Shown piece by piece: positions 47,068-57,549 of a DNA stretch of 64,000 nt (within the stretch, counting starts at the first letter, position 1; each line of letters begins with the position of its first letter). The DNA lies in the NCBI GenBank assembly GCA_916613615.1, contig OU744721.1:56554747-56618746 (forward strand), written 5' to 3'. This DNA is from Steromphala cineraria (taxonomy: Eukaryota > Mollusca > Gastropoda > Trochida > Trochidae). Under the pieces are notes generated by a model, which ran no database searches, was not told where the DNA came from, and saw only the letters and a program-made list of their open reading frames with translations. A program made the translations under genes and the position numbers.

Positions 47068-47562
47068 GTAATGAGTCAGATGGTGATACATTTAGGATAT
47101 CAAGATCATTCTCGTTGGTAATAAATATTTATCAGATTTCTCTATCAAATTATTACGCCAGGAACTTTTTAAAATTATCGTGCAAGGGAAGAGATAGTTC
47201 ATAATTGTCACAATTATATTTTCAATTCATGTTAAATGTGACATATTCTACAGAATAAAGGGTAGTTGATGTAGAAAACATAAAGTTGTTTAAATGGTTA
47301 CCATTTACTAAGTACAATTTAGTCAAAAAATACTAATATGAAAATGGAATATATTTACACTGTTAAAATAAGAAACAGACAACTTACATATCAGAAACAA
47401 TTTTATTACTTCCTGATGGAATCAATAAGATACGAGTTTCTTCTTTCTGTCATAATAATGTATTGAGTCACGCCATTTTTATCAAAACTTGGTTCAAAGT
47501 AGTGAAAATTGGACAACATTATGACAATCCAATTTTATAAAATTGAGTTTTTACATATTTGA
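47068..47562. other. junction zone between TRPM-like gene and Maverick-like element
   Basis: AT-rich and without coding content. The left terminus of the Maverick-like element must lie here or in the following 300 bp, but no TIR could be identified because its partner is outside the window. Confidence 0.4.
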
Positions 47563-47802
47563 CTTCTACATGTATGCTTGCAATTATTAACCTCAAAAAA
47601 ATATATTAATATATGCGAGAAGTTAAATTTAATGAAAAGAGGCAACTACTACCTAGGATTGATCGGTGTTTGCTTAGTTCATGCTTATAAAGAACTTAAT
47701 GTTGACAAAAGTTGCACTGAAATTGCTAAAATGTTAGGTGTAAGAATTCATCATATCAGTAAAGGTTTATCCCATTACGAATTATATAACTCCCCGAGGT
47801 AA
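47563..47802 (+). pseudogene. TFIIB-like cyclin-fold fragment
   Basis: An open stretch from after a TGA at 47560 to a stop at 47800-47802, about 79 codons and without a proper start codon (only TTG at 47578). The peptide ICEKLNL, a hydrophobic helix LIGVCLVHAYKEL, then CTEIAKMLGV and ISKGLSHY follows the layout of the last helices of a TFIIB cyclin repeat, where an A-A-x-I-Y helix is followed by an EIA-x-x-x-GV recognition helix. Large DNA viruses encode TFIIB-like factors; Mavericks are not known to me to do so. It could also be an unrelated HTH protein. The N-terminal part is missing. Confidence 0.4.
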
Positions 47803-47862
47803 TACACTTATCTAATGGGGAATCTCATTAGATTTAATAAAACAATATAGCACATAAAAGTA

Positions 47863-47869
47863 TTTTAAA
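47863..47869 (+). promoter_or_regulatory. TTTAAA box, polymerase gene
   Basis: TTTTAAAG, 27 nt before the start codon at 47891, in an A-rich leader ending AATAAAAATG. Member of the shared TTTAAR set. Confidence 0.55.
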
Positions 47870-47954
47870 GATTTTAGAACGATAATAAAAATGAGGGCGA
47901 GTCGTTTCACCATTAATCGTATGAAACATATTGCGAATAAAAACAAAATAATAA

Positions 47955-48090
47955 CAAAATCGAAAAATAAAGCAAAGACAATAAAAACAAAATCTAAAAG
48001 TAAAGCAAAGACAATAAAAACAAAATCTAAAAGTAAAGCAAAGACAATAAAAACAAAATCTAAAAGTAAAGCAAAGACAATAAGAATAAA
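47955..48090. repeat. short tandem repeat in the polymerase N-terminus
   Basis: Units of about 33 bp (AAAGCAAAGACAATAAAAAC plus AAAATCTAAAAGT) occur about four times and encode repeats of KSKAKTIKTK. A basic, disordered tail is expected. Confidence 0.85.
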
Positions 48091-51000
48091 CCCCAAACCT
48101 AAAATCAATTTAAAAGAGCTCGATAATAAAATTAAACGTGATTCAAACATTCCAATAACAGATGAACTTGATATCAAATCTGAAATCAAACCTGAAATCG
48201 AGCTAGATGAGTTTTATTTATCGAAAAATTTTGGGAGATATTTACGTAGTTGGGAAATGGATCTCGATTACAATGATCTATCAATATTATTCAAAAACAC
48301 TAATACCCTCGTTGAAGAAAAATTAACTGAAGAATTAAAAAGTTTGACTAATATTAAATATCAGTTAGCTATTAAAATTCAGCTCAGTAAGGATGGGGGG
48401 AAAACTGTTATGCATGCTTATTTTAGAAGTGAACAGGATACATTAACCGATTCGAGTGATATTCCTATATCTTTATCCAAAACAAAAGAAGTGATAAAAG
48501 AAAGATTGGAAAAATGGACGCATCAAGGGTCTGGGTGGGTTGTAGATCGTATTGAAACAATGTGGTTAGACGTAGCGAAATATAATCCCTTGAAAGGTGG
48601 GTCCTATATAGATTTGCCCCCATATTATAAGAATAAGAAGGCCATCATTAATGTATAGAATAAGGATGATAACTGTTTCAGATGGGCTTTGAGATCTGCC
48701 TTATTTCCAGCGGATTTACACTCCGATAGGGCATCATCATAACCTATTAATGATAGGCTTAATTTTGATGGTATAGACACTCCTACTCCAATTTCACAAA
48801 TTACGAGGGTAGAAAAAATGAATGATTTGGCTATTAATATATTCGGGAATAATAAAACAAATGATGGTTTCATTATTCATAGGGTTAGTTCCGCTAATGA
48901 AAATATTCCTAGAATTAATTTGTTTCTATTAGAAGAAGAAGAAGACGCAATTGATAAGGACAAAACCAAAATTGATAACAAAATTGATAAGAAAACATAT
49001 AAAATTGATAAGGATGACATTAAATATCATTATATGTGGATAAAGAATTTGAATAGACTTCTATTCGATCAATCTAAACATAAGGAGAAAAAATATTTTT
49101 GCGAAAGATGTCTTCACGGGTATTCTAGAGAGGACCTACTGCAAAAACATAAAGTTGACTGCAAGAGTGTCAGTAAAGCTGCTGTTAGAATTGATATGCC
49201 TGAGGAGAAGAAGAATATTCTCCATTTTAAAAATAATCAAAACCAGATGCCCGCGCCTTGGGTTATTTATGGAGATTTTGAGAGTATCAATAAAAAAGTT
49301 CATAATGTACAACCCAGTAATAATAATCAAAGTTACACTCATAAAATTGAGGAACACGAAGCTTGCGGTTTTGGTTTTATAGCGGTTAGATATGATGGAA
49401 AAACTATGGAGACACTCATTTATAGAGGACCAAATGCGGCGGAGATGTTCTTATTATGCCTTCAACAATATGAAGACAAAATCAGGGAAGAATTAAGAGA
49501 TATAAAACCTATGAAACCTATGACCAAGTATAGAGTTTTGGAATATAACTGGTGTGGTACATGTTGGATTTGTGGCGGATGGTTTAGTAATACTAAAAAA
49601 GATGATAAAGAGTGGAAAAAAGTACGAGATCACTGTCATATTACAGGAAAGTATCGAGGTGCGGCTCATAGCAAATGCAACTTACAACTTGGAATAAAAC
49701 CCGAAAAGATTAAAATCCCCGTAGTATTTCACAATCTGAAATTTTATGATGCAAACCTTATTATGCAGGCTATTTCTAAGGTTGATGGCAATATAGAATG
49801 TATACCTAATAATATGGAAAGATATATATCATTTTCCTTAGGCGGCCTTCGTTTTATAGATAGTTGTCAGTTTCTTCTAATGTCGTTAGATTCCTTGGTA
49901 AAGGCTAATGGTTACTTCCCTATAACCGAACAATATACTCAGGAACTCACGCGGCATTTATTATTGAAAAAAGGAATATATCCATACTCGTATATAGATA
50001 GTTGGGATAGGTTTGAAGAAACCGAACTACCGCCTAAAGAATGTTTCTATAACAATTTAGCCGAAAGTCATATAAGCGATAATGATTATAATCACGCTAA
50101 AAATGTGTGGAATTCATTCGATTGTAAAAATTTAGGCGATTATCACGATCTGTATCTAAAATCCGATGTATTATTACTGGCCGATATATTCGAAACTTTC
50201 AGAAAGACTTGTTTAAAGCAATACAAGTTAGATCCCGTGCATTATTTCACGGGTCCAGGGCTATCATGGGACGCTTTACTTATGAAAACTAGAGTAAAAC
50301 TAGAGCTACTAACCGACTATGACATGCACTTGTTTATCGAGAAAGGTCTTAGAGGTGGAATATCAATGGTGTCCAAGAGACATGCCAAGGCTAACAATAA
50401 ATATGTAGAGGGATATGATTCGAGTAAGCCATCGAGTCATATACTTTACTTAGACGCGAATAATCTTTACGGGTGGGCGATGAGACAATATTTACCTACG
50501 GGTGGGTTTAAGTGGGTAGAATACGAGAATCTCGATATTATGAATATACCTAAAGATTCGAAGAAGGGTTTAATTCTCGAAGTAGATTTAGAATATCCGA
50601 AAGAAATCCAAAGTAATCATAATACTTATCCATTAGCTCCTGAAAGACTTAAAGTGAAACAAGAATGGTTTTCCGATTATCAAAATAAATTATTAAGCGG
50701 AGAAAAAATACCCGATGTGGAGAAATTGGTGCCCAACTTAATGAATAAAAGTAAATACCTAATCCATTACAGAAATCTCCAATTATATCTTTCATTTGGT
50801 ATGAAGTTAACTAAAATACACAGAATTCTAGAATTCGATCAGAGCCCTTGGATGGAGCCGTATATTAGAATGAAAACAGATTTGAGGACGAAAGCTCCTA
50901 GTGATTTTGAGAAAAACCTTTATAAATTAATGAATAATGCTGTATACGGTAAAACTATGGAAAATGTAAGGAATAGAGTAAACGTAAGATTATTCAGGAC

Positions 51001-51690
51001 AAACGATGAAGAAGAAGAACCATTAAGAAAGGCTATCGCTAATCCCGCTTTTAACGAATTTAGAATCTTCAATCACGATTTAGCCGCTATTCATATGAAT
51101 AAGGTGAGTGTAAAATTAAACAAGCCGATATTCGTGGGCATGAGTATTCTGGATTTATCGAAGCATTTAATGTATGATTTTTATTATAATGAGATAAAGA
51201 AACAATATGGAAATAAATGCGAAGTTTTATATAACGATACAGATTCTTTGTTATTAGAGATTCAAACCGATGATGTTTACGAAGACATGAAAGAAAAAAT
51301 TGACTTATACGATACTAGTGATTTTGATAAAGCCCACCCATCGCACAGCGTAAAAAATAAGAAGGTTTTAGGTAAATTTAAGGACGAATGTTCGGTTGTT
51401 CCTATTTCTGAATACGTCGGATTAAGACCGAAGATGTATTGTATTAAAAAATCTGAAACAGAAATTAAGAAAGCTAAAGGAATTTAAAAGTATCTAGTAA
51501 AGAATCATACCAACCTTGAGCAGTATAAAGAGGCATTATTCGATAAGAAGACTTTTAAACACGAAATGAATACTTTGAGAAGTGAAGGAGATAACATGTA
51601 CGCAATGCGACTTAAAAAGACATCATTATCTCCATTAGATACGAAAAGATGGATTGCCGATGATGGTGTAAATATATATGCATACAGGTA

Positions 51691-51696
51691 TTTAAA
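51691..51696 (+). promoter_or_regulatory. TTTAAA box, integrase gene
   Basis: TTTAAA 30 nt before the ATG at 51721. It overlaps the last codons of the polymerase gene, so the two signals are packed into the same bases. Confidence 0.5.
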
Positions 51697-51720
51697 AACA
51701 TAATACCTCTTATATAAGAA

Positions 51721-52678
51721 ATGTCTTCTATTCAATTATAGTCCCAAGGGATATTGGAAAGGCCTAGCAGCTGTAGATAAACTCGCAAAGGCTGCAAAGG
51801 TCACTAAGGTAGAAGCGAAGAATTGGTTAATGAAACAAGCCATTTGGCAAATATATTTACCTCCGCCTAAATACGTACCGAGGCAAAAATTTGATATATC
51901 CGTGGCAAATGAAGTTCATCAACCTGACCTTCTATTTCTACCTCATGACCAAGTAAAAAGAAAGACTTATAAGTATGCATTAACTGTAGTAGACGTTGCC
52001 AGTCGGTATAAGGAAGCAGAGCCATTAACTACAAATAAATCCTCAGAAGTAGCTAAAGCTTTAGAGAAAATATATAGAAGAAGTCCTTTGAACTGGCCGA
52101 GTATATTTCAAGTAGACCCTGGACGTGAGTTTATGGGAGATGTAACACAACTTTTATCGAGACATAATGTTAGAATTAGAAGAGGTGAAAAAGAAGCGCA
52201 CAGAAGTCAAGCTCTCGTAGAGAGATTTAATAAGACACTATCCGAACGCTTATTCGGATATCAGTATGCTCAAGAATTAAAGAATCCAAAGACGAGATCT
52301 ACCGAGTGGGTAACTAGATTACCCGGGGTTATATCGGCAATAAATAATGAAGAGACTCGACTTATAAATAAGAAACCAATAAAAGCTATTAAAATGAAAT
52401 CAGTTGTAGCTGAATCTTCCGCACCTTTATTGAAAGATACAAAAATCATACCCGATAGAGTTAACGTAAGATATTTATATCAACCGGGTGAACTAGAGGG
52501 TGGTCAAAAATTTAGAGCAACTGATCCCGTATGGTCTCTCAAGATGTACCAAATTAGCCGATATGTTTCTAAAAAAGGTGACCTGACACTATATTATTTA
52601 CGAGATGGCCCGGGAAGAGGCTTTGTTAAAGAAGAATTATTAATCATACCATCGGATATTGTTCTACCACCAAAATAA
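51721..52678 (+). pseudogene. retroviral-type (rve) integrase, frameshift at the start
   Basis: The main frame from about 51731 to 52678 is open and includes a 282-residue stretch from the internal Met at 51830. The ATG at 51721 is in the right place after a TTTAAA box but in the wrong frame, so a one-base indel near 51730 probably silenced it. N-terminal YWKGLAAVDKLAKAA is the Maverick integrase opening. DDE triad: D in HQPDLLF (~33), D in QVDPGREF (~96), E in LVERFNKT (~131), counted from 51830. A C-terminal SH3/chromo-like segment (YQPGE, VWSLKMYQI, YYLRDGPGRGF) follows. It inserts the element into host DNA. Downstream neighbour of the polymerase, the usual order. Confidence 0.9.
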
Positions 52679-52714
52679 CAAACACATTACCTTTCTGCTT
52701 CCCCATTTTTTTCT

Positions 52715-52720
52715 TTTAAA
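52715..52720 (+). promoter_or_regulatory. TTTAAA box, small gene at 52752
   Basis: TTTAAAGAATAAAA, 37 nt before the ATG: the longest spacing of the set. Confidence 0.5.
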
Positions 52721-52751
52721 GAATAAAATATATATATAAAAAAGAAAAAAA

Positions 52752-52881
52752 ATGAATAATATATTATTAGATACTACTTATGATGTTACAAATATGGTAT
52801 TTAGTAAACCGAGAATTGTTAAATATGATAAAGTAATTTATAATATAATAGATATTACGACTAAAATTATAGAAAATTTTT
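52752..52881 (+). CDS. small unknown Maverick gene, stop displaced by a SINE
   Basis: 43 codons from ATG at 52752 (MNNILLDTTYDV…). The frame now runs into a SINE. If the SINE and one copy of its target duplication are ignored, the next codon is TAA, so the original gene ended just here. The product is small with no recognised motif. It is preceded by a TTTAAAGAATAAAA box, which supports it being real. Confidence 0.5.
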
Positions 52882-53216
52882 GCAAAACCCCTGCTCCTGG
52901 CATGCTTTGCCAGACCTCCCTGGGTCGCGACCTTTCTCTCTTCCTTCTCTCCTTCTCTTCACCCAGGGAGGATTTTAACCCCTCTCTAACCGTTTTTCTT
53001 GGGGAACGCCATTAGAGGAGGTGCCAGATCCCAGTTATATTTCACCACTCCACCCCTCTCCACTGTGCCTCTCACCGATCTCCATCGAAATCAGAGAGCC
53101 CACCGAGGTGTTGCAAGGAATCGAACCTGCACTTTCAGTACCGATACGGTAGCTAATCGCCTCGATACTGAGCTCATGTCGCACCTGAGCTACTGGGACC
53201 TGACAACAGTAGATGG
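52882..53216 (-). mobile_element. tRNA-derived SINE
   Basis: Inserted with an AAATTTTT duplication (52874-52881 and 53217-53224). On the minus strand it begins with a tRNA-like head: A box TAGCTCAGGTGCGA near 53188 and B box GGTTCGATTCC near 53113. A CT-rich body with the LINE-type tail end is at 52882. Not a functional tRNA: the anticodon arm cannot be folded convincingly. Confidence 0.85.
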
Positions 53217-53224
53217 AAATTTTT

Positions 53225-54154
53225 AATATTTATATTTCATATTTTAGAAATTGAATTTTTTTGTTTTAAACTGATAATATATACTATACAAAGTAAATAC
53301 AACCTTAATTTTGATATAAAACTGTGTAAAACTGCTTAAAATGCGTGAAATATAACGTATTCTGTACTATTTTATTGATTGGTTGTGCAATATCACTACG
53401 TTATCGCAACTGAACCGGGAAACCAGTCAGTGACGTCAGAGCGGCATTTTACGACCTCTTCATTGATATAATCAATGTTTCTAGCTAAAAAATATTTCCT
53501 TAATATTTTTGTTGAGTCTATAAAATTGTTTATATTATGTATCAAAATTGTTGGTAGTTAGATGTAGCTATTGTGTGTTATATCAAGCTCTAAACGGTAT
53601 ATAGACATATGGAGGGACCTAGTTTGAAGGTCTCAATCAATAACACGATAACAGCTGTTACGGTGTAACTATAGTAAACTATTCTGTTATTGATTAAACT
53701 CTCGCATGTGAGTATTGTGGGTTCGATCCTCATAGTGGAATGTGTTTAATGTATTTTAATGTACAAATTAGGGTACCTAAATTTTCCTGGTTATTAGATG
53801 AAATTTTAATTACAAATACATGTTGCAGTATGTCACAAATGTTTTATGAACATACGTAATGACCTAAATTTTCATTTGCACAAGATATGAACACATAATG
53901 TTTTCTTTATCAAAGTTTGTAGCATGTATCTTTTAATCAAAATAATTTAATGTTCAAATTAGGGTAAAAATATATTTTGGCCCCTGATAAGATACGTTTA
54001 GCCTTTATTTATATAATTTATATTAGTTACCGTATTTTTTAAATATACAAATACATTAAAATATACGTGTGTCTAAAAAGGTGTAAAATAGGGTATTTGT
54101 ATATATTAAAAACATGTTAAAAAATCATCATGGTCGGAAAACCCCATTATGCAC
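53225..54154. other. 930 bp between Maverick genes, no recognised gene
   Basis: Very AT-rich. A possible plus-strand SINE or tRNA-like head near 53590-53750 carries a B-box-like GGGTTCGATCC at 53720, and GTACAAATTAGGGTA-type phrases recur at 53760 and 53952. It is too long for normal Maverick spacing, so it probably contains an insertion. Confidence 0.4.
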
Positions 54155-54277
54155 CTACTTTGTATTATGTTTTTTAACCACCTTCTTATCTACTACCTTT
54201 TTAGTGACCTGTTGAGGTTCATAGCTATCCTCATTAGGCTGTATTATCTCCGATATCTCCGGATTCAGATTCGACAT
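54155..54277 (-). CDS. small unknown Maverick gene (40 aa)
   Basis: Starts at the ATG at 54275-54277 (MSNLNPEISE) and ends TAG at 54155. The C-terminal half is Lys/Val-rich (VTKKVVDKKVVKK), which suggests a DNA- or membrane-binding peptide. A TTTAAG box lies 28 nt upstream. No family recognised. Confidence 0.5.
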   Translation of the reverse strand: MSNLNPEISEIIQPNEDSYEPQQVTKKVVDKKVVKKHNTK

Positions 54278-54299
54278 TATTATTTATTATGTTTATAGT

Positions 54300-54305
54300 C
54301 TTAAA
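54300..54305 (-). promoter_or_regulatory. TTTAAG box, small gene at 54277
   Basis: On the minus strand CTTTAAG, 28 nt before the start codon, followed by an A/T leader ending AATAATAATG. Confidence 0.5.
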
Positions 54306-54350
54306 GTCAACGTGCTTAGCAGTTGTAATCATCATTGTAATGGGAGCCAG

Positions 54351-54734
54351 TTACATTCCCCACTTAGAATAAAGGTCGCAACAAATTTTACTCGTAGCGA
54401 TATCGATGAATGGGTCTTCATTAAGCTCTTCGAATAGCTGTGTTTTACTATCAGGAGTGATATTGAAGAAGTGACTCATAGCGTTGGAATACAAATGTAG
54501 GAAAGATTTCCCTAACGTTTTTACCATAGTCGCGCCCAGCCTACGTTCATATTTCTCGTATTCCGTTATTATTTCTTCATCGGTCATATTACTTATTATT
54601 TCGGTAGAAATCTTTTTATCCACAAATTTCCCTCCACCAAGGACAGCATTCGTTAGTTTATTTCACTTATCCTCAATCATTTCTTGGGGATACGCGGGGG
54701 TCATCTCCCCCATGATTTCGCTTATTTCCACCAT
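54351..54734 (-). pseudogene. unknown Maverick gene, one in-frame stop
   Basis: Starts at the ATG at 54732-54734 (MVEISEIMGE), has a TGA near codon 24 (54663), and is otherwise open for about 127 codons to 54351. The product is acidic and helical (NMTDEEIITEYEKYERRLG), with a C-terminal DIATSKIC. Upstream is a TTTAAA box 28 nt away. It lies head to head with the ATPase gene. No family recognised. Confidence 0.65.
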
Positions 54735-54756
54735 TTTTAATATTATGCGACAAATG

Positions 54757-54762
54757 TTTAAA
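54757..54762 (-). promoter_or_regulatory. TTTAAA box, gene at 54734
   Basis: Minus-strand TTTAAA, 28 nt before the ATG, in the 144-bp divergent region shared with the ATPase gene. Confidence 0.5.
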
Positions 54763-54847
54763 GCAATAATGCCCACAAAACCTAAACATAATATTATACC
54801 GGCAAAACCTAAACATATCAGTAATAATACGAGTTCCCACATTTATC

Positions 54848-54853
54848 TTTAAG
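54848..54853 (+). promoter_or_regulatory. TTTAAG box, ATPase gene
   Basis: TTTAAGAATTAAT, 31 nt before the ATG at 54879. The leader ends AATAATAAAAGAGATG. Confidence 0.5.
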
Positions 54854-55285
54854 AATTAATGTTTTAATAATAAAAGAGATGCCAGAAATGCTACCTAAAG
54901 ATCCGCATTGCGCTATCATTTGTGGAAAGACTGGATGCGGAAAAACTAAATTCGTGTTAGACCTTATAGAAACGTATTATTAAGAAAATTTTGAGCACAT
55001 TATTATTATTTGTCCAACCATTAATGATAACGAAACTTATAAATCTAAATTTTGGGTAAATAATGATCCCCGTGTATATAAAATTCTTCCGGAGGACCGA
55101 CTTAACGATTGTTTGAAATATTTTCACGAGAAATTCAAGAATGAACCTACCTTGTTCATAATTGATGACTGCAGCGCTGAAAGGGACTTAACTCGAAAGA
55201 AAGCCGAATTATCTAAGCTAGCATTCTCGGGCAGGCATACTAAACATAGCGTTTGGATTCTTTCCCAGAAATATAATTCTATAGA

Positions 55286-57230
55286 CCCTTTTTCGCGCGC
55301 TCATTTACATACGACCTTGACCTCATTAACATAACAGCTGATCGAGGTGGAGGCAAAACATGGCGGTGAGTGAAGTAGCGACTCGCTTGCATTTTTTCAA
55401 TTATACTCGCTAATGAAACATTTCCTGTCCAGGAAAGACGGCAAAATGGTATCCTTTGTAACTGTAAAAGCATAAACACTTTACATTGCACACTGTCAAT
55501 CAATATTATGTTTTGAAAGTAGTTTTTATGTCTGCAAAACAACGTAAACATTAAGGCGGCCATGTTTGTCATTTGGTTGTCTGTGATAGTCTTTTTGATA
55601 CACATGACGAGATGTCCATTCCTGAAAATAAATGAACTTAAAATCGGTGTATCATTTAAATTTGAAAAAAAATTCTACAAACGGGGATATTTTCTTACTG
55701 GCTAGATTGCGTTACTTCCTGATTGACAATATTCACATGTAACCCTTTCCCCAAGTCAAGTGAAAACAACATGGGATATTTTTTGCTCAAATTGTTTTGC
55801 AAAAAGAAAAGTATTTGAATGTAATCGATCAGCCTTTGAGGGATTGGATTTCCTACAATAAGCAGTGTGCAGTAAACTAAAACAGTATTCCATCCCTGTT
55901 AAAATGAATCTTTTTAATGAAGAAATGGTTTGCTGTACAAAATACAGGTTAATTATGTCATGCAAAATTATTTTGAAATAATATTCCATCTGAGATTCAA
56001 ATTACTGATTCGGGATCAGCATAGGCAGATCTATGTTTAGGTATATTTTATCTTAATATTGCATGAGCCAAAGAAATAGTACTATTTGGAGAAAAAACAA
56101 TCTGCAGTGCTATATATCTTCATTTCTTAGCTTATAAATAATACATCCCACTACTTCCTGAAAAGTGATATTGTGATAGACAAATTAATTTGCTTTGTTT
56201 TTCATTAAATACAATTTAAATTGGGATCCTTATGACTGTAATAATTATTGATAAACATCATTAGATCTTAATGATGGATGTGAGAGAATATTATGATAAA
56301 ATTCATGATTTAGTTTGTTCATTTTGGAGAAGAGCCTTCACATAAAACATCTTAATTTCAAACAAAATGAAAAACAACCTATATTTATGTATATTTATGC
56401 AAATTTGTCACTTAGGGCTTATATAATTAGCTTACTATCCCATGAACAGGATTTTGTTATTAAGGATATTACCAGAATGACAGATAAAATACCACTGAAG
56501 TCTGGACATCAAAAACATGTTTCAACATTACACATCAAGTAAAAAAACTATGATTAAATCCATATATATAATATTATTTTTTACCTTATGCATTAAACCA
56601 TTTGCATGTTTGTATACAGAACAAAAAAAACTGAATTTCAGCAATGATTTATCACAGTATTGAAACATTCATCTATTTCTGAGGCACACAGTTTTCATCC
56701 TTACATATTTGTATATGTAGGAGGTAATATTTGAATATGTTGTTAAATTCAAGTCATCTAAAATTAGTCAAATTTAAGAGTTTCAGACTCAAGAGATTTT
56801 ATTACATGATTTTATATATTTTGATTGTAAAAACAATATTAGTGACAAGGGACAAAATTCAATCCCTTTAGAGGGGTTTGGAAAGACATTTCACATTGGG
56901 CCATTTTCAGGATTTTCATTATTTAGCCTTTACAGCAATAGTAAACTTCAATTTGTTAATGGGACATTTTTTTATCCAATGTGCAAAATGGCCCATGACC
57001 CCTGTCTTTCCAAATCCCTGCCTTCACATTTCTAGAATAAACTTCAATATATTGTTTGATTATCCTAATTTATCACCCAAAGCAACCTTGTTGAATATTT
57101 CTTTTATGAAATAATATCATTGTAAGAACAGGATTTGTGCCTGAGGCCCTACACATGTGAGTTACTGGGTAGACATAAAATATTTTTTAATTATTTTTTG
57201 TATAAATAATTTCACTTTAATAATTTAGCT
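55286..57230. other. ~1.9-kb insertion inside the ATPase gene
   Basis: Non-coding, host-like AT-rich DNA with two nuclear-type phrases (AACATGGCGG near 55357 and GGCGGCCATG near 55555). A 146-bp hairpin is at 56873-57018. Ends were inferred from where ATPase coding stops and resumes; no clear TIR or target duplication was found. It could be a decayed non-autonomous transposon. The stretch has no signs of being a spliced intron at both ends. Confidence 0.6.
56873..57018. repeat. 146-bp hairpin repeat
   Basis: Inverted arms sharing TTTGGAAAGACA and GGGCCATTTT close around an AT-rich loop. Imperfect; probably a small MITE nested in the ATPase insertion. Confidence 0.65.
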
Positions 57231-57397
57231 TCCTTATAGAAAAAGAAGATAAAGAAAATTTTGACGATTGTTTACGAGAGAACTACGTTATCGAAAGTAA
57301 ATCCGAAATAGAAAAGGTTAGAAAACAGCTGAATGGGAAATACTCCAAACTAATTCTATGCACTGACACACCACCATGGTATAAAGTGTTAGATTAG

Positions 57398-57475
57398 CTA
57401 AAGTTTACTAAAGTTTTGCTAAAGTTTTGTTAAAGTTTGCTTAAGTTTTATTAAAAGCTCGCTAAAGTTTTGCGT
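57398..57475. repeat. short tandem repeat between convergent genes
   Basis: About seven imperfect 11-12-bp units of CTAAAGTTTTG between the ends of the ATPase gene and the capsid gene. The position suggests a role in ending both transcripts, but this is inference. Confidence 0.7.
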
Positions 57476-57549
57476 TTGAAAATTATTTTTTAACTTAAAA
57501 TTATTTTTAAACTAATAAAGAGCCGATTCAAATCAACCATTATTGATAA

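Larger units (their letters stand above)
47891..51703 (+). pseudogene. protein-primed family B DNA polymerase (Maverick type), three in-frame stops
   Basis: One continuous 1,270-codon frame broken only by TAG at 48656, TAA at 48740 and TAA at 51485; the true end is TAA at 51701-51703. Order: Lys-rich N-terminus with a ~33-bp repeat (residues ~20-70); a conserved N-terminal domain; a C2H2-like zinc motif (~400-415); 3'-5' exonuclease motif ExoI YGDFES (~462); an inserted endonuclease VII/HNH-like zinc domain CWICGG…HCHITGKYRG…C (~558-597); ExoII FHNLKFYDAN (~614); polymerase motif A LYLDANNLYGW (~852), motif B LMNNAVYG (~1014), motif C YNDTDS (~1115). It would replicate the linear element from a terminal protein. 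Catalytic residues are all present; inactivation is by nonsense changes alone. Confidence 0.92.
54879..57397 (+). pseudogene. A32/FtsK-type packaging ATPase, stop plus large insertion
   Basis: Coding is in two blocks: 54879 to about 55285, and about 57231 to 57397. Block 1 has Walker A GKTGCGKTKF (~residue 15-24), a TAA at codon 35 (54981), then HIIIICPT, Walker B LFIIDDCSAE (~94) and the sensor-type stretch HSVWILSQKYNSI. Block 2 supplies the C-terminus (NFDDCLRENYVIE…TPPWYKVLD). About 1.9 kb without genes separates them. The family pumps viral DNA into preformed capsids. Apart from the stop and the insertion the frame is well kept. Confidence 0.85.

Noticed and set aside
47812..48189. Minus-strand hydrophobic repeat frame (FVFIVFALLLD repeats)
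   Set aside because: Antisense shadow of the Lys-rich repeat in the polymerase N-terminus.
53000..53200. tRNA gene on the minus strand
   Set aside because: A and B boxes are present, but it is flanked by a target duplication and a SINE body, and no convincing anticodon arm folds.
53700..53750. Second tRNA-like sequence, plus strand (GGGTTCGATCC)
   Set aside because: Only a B-box-like stretch; no acceptor stem or A box at the right spacing. At most a SINE relic.
54484..54852. Plus-strand 122-codon hydrophobic frame
   Set aside because: Antisense to the 54351-54734 gene, which has a start box and better composition.
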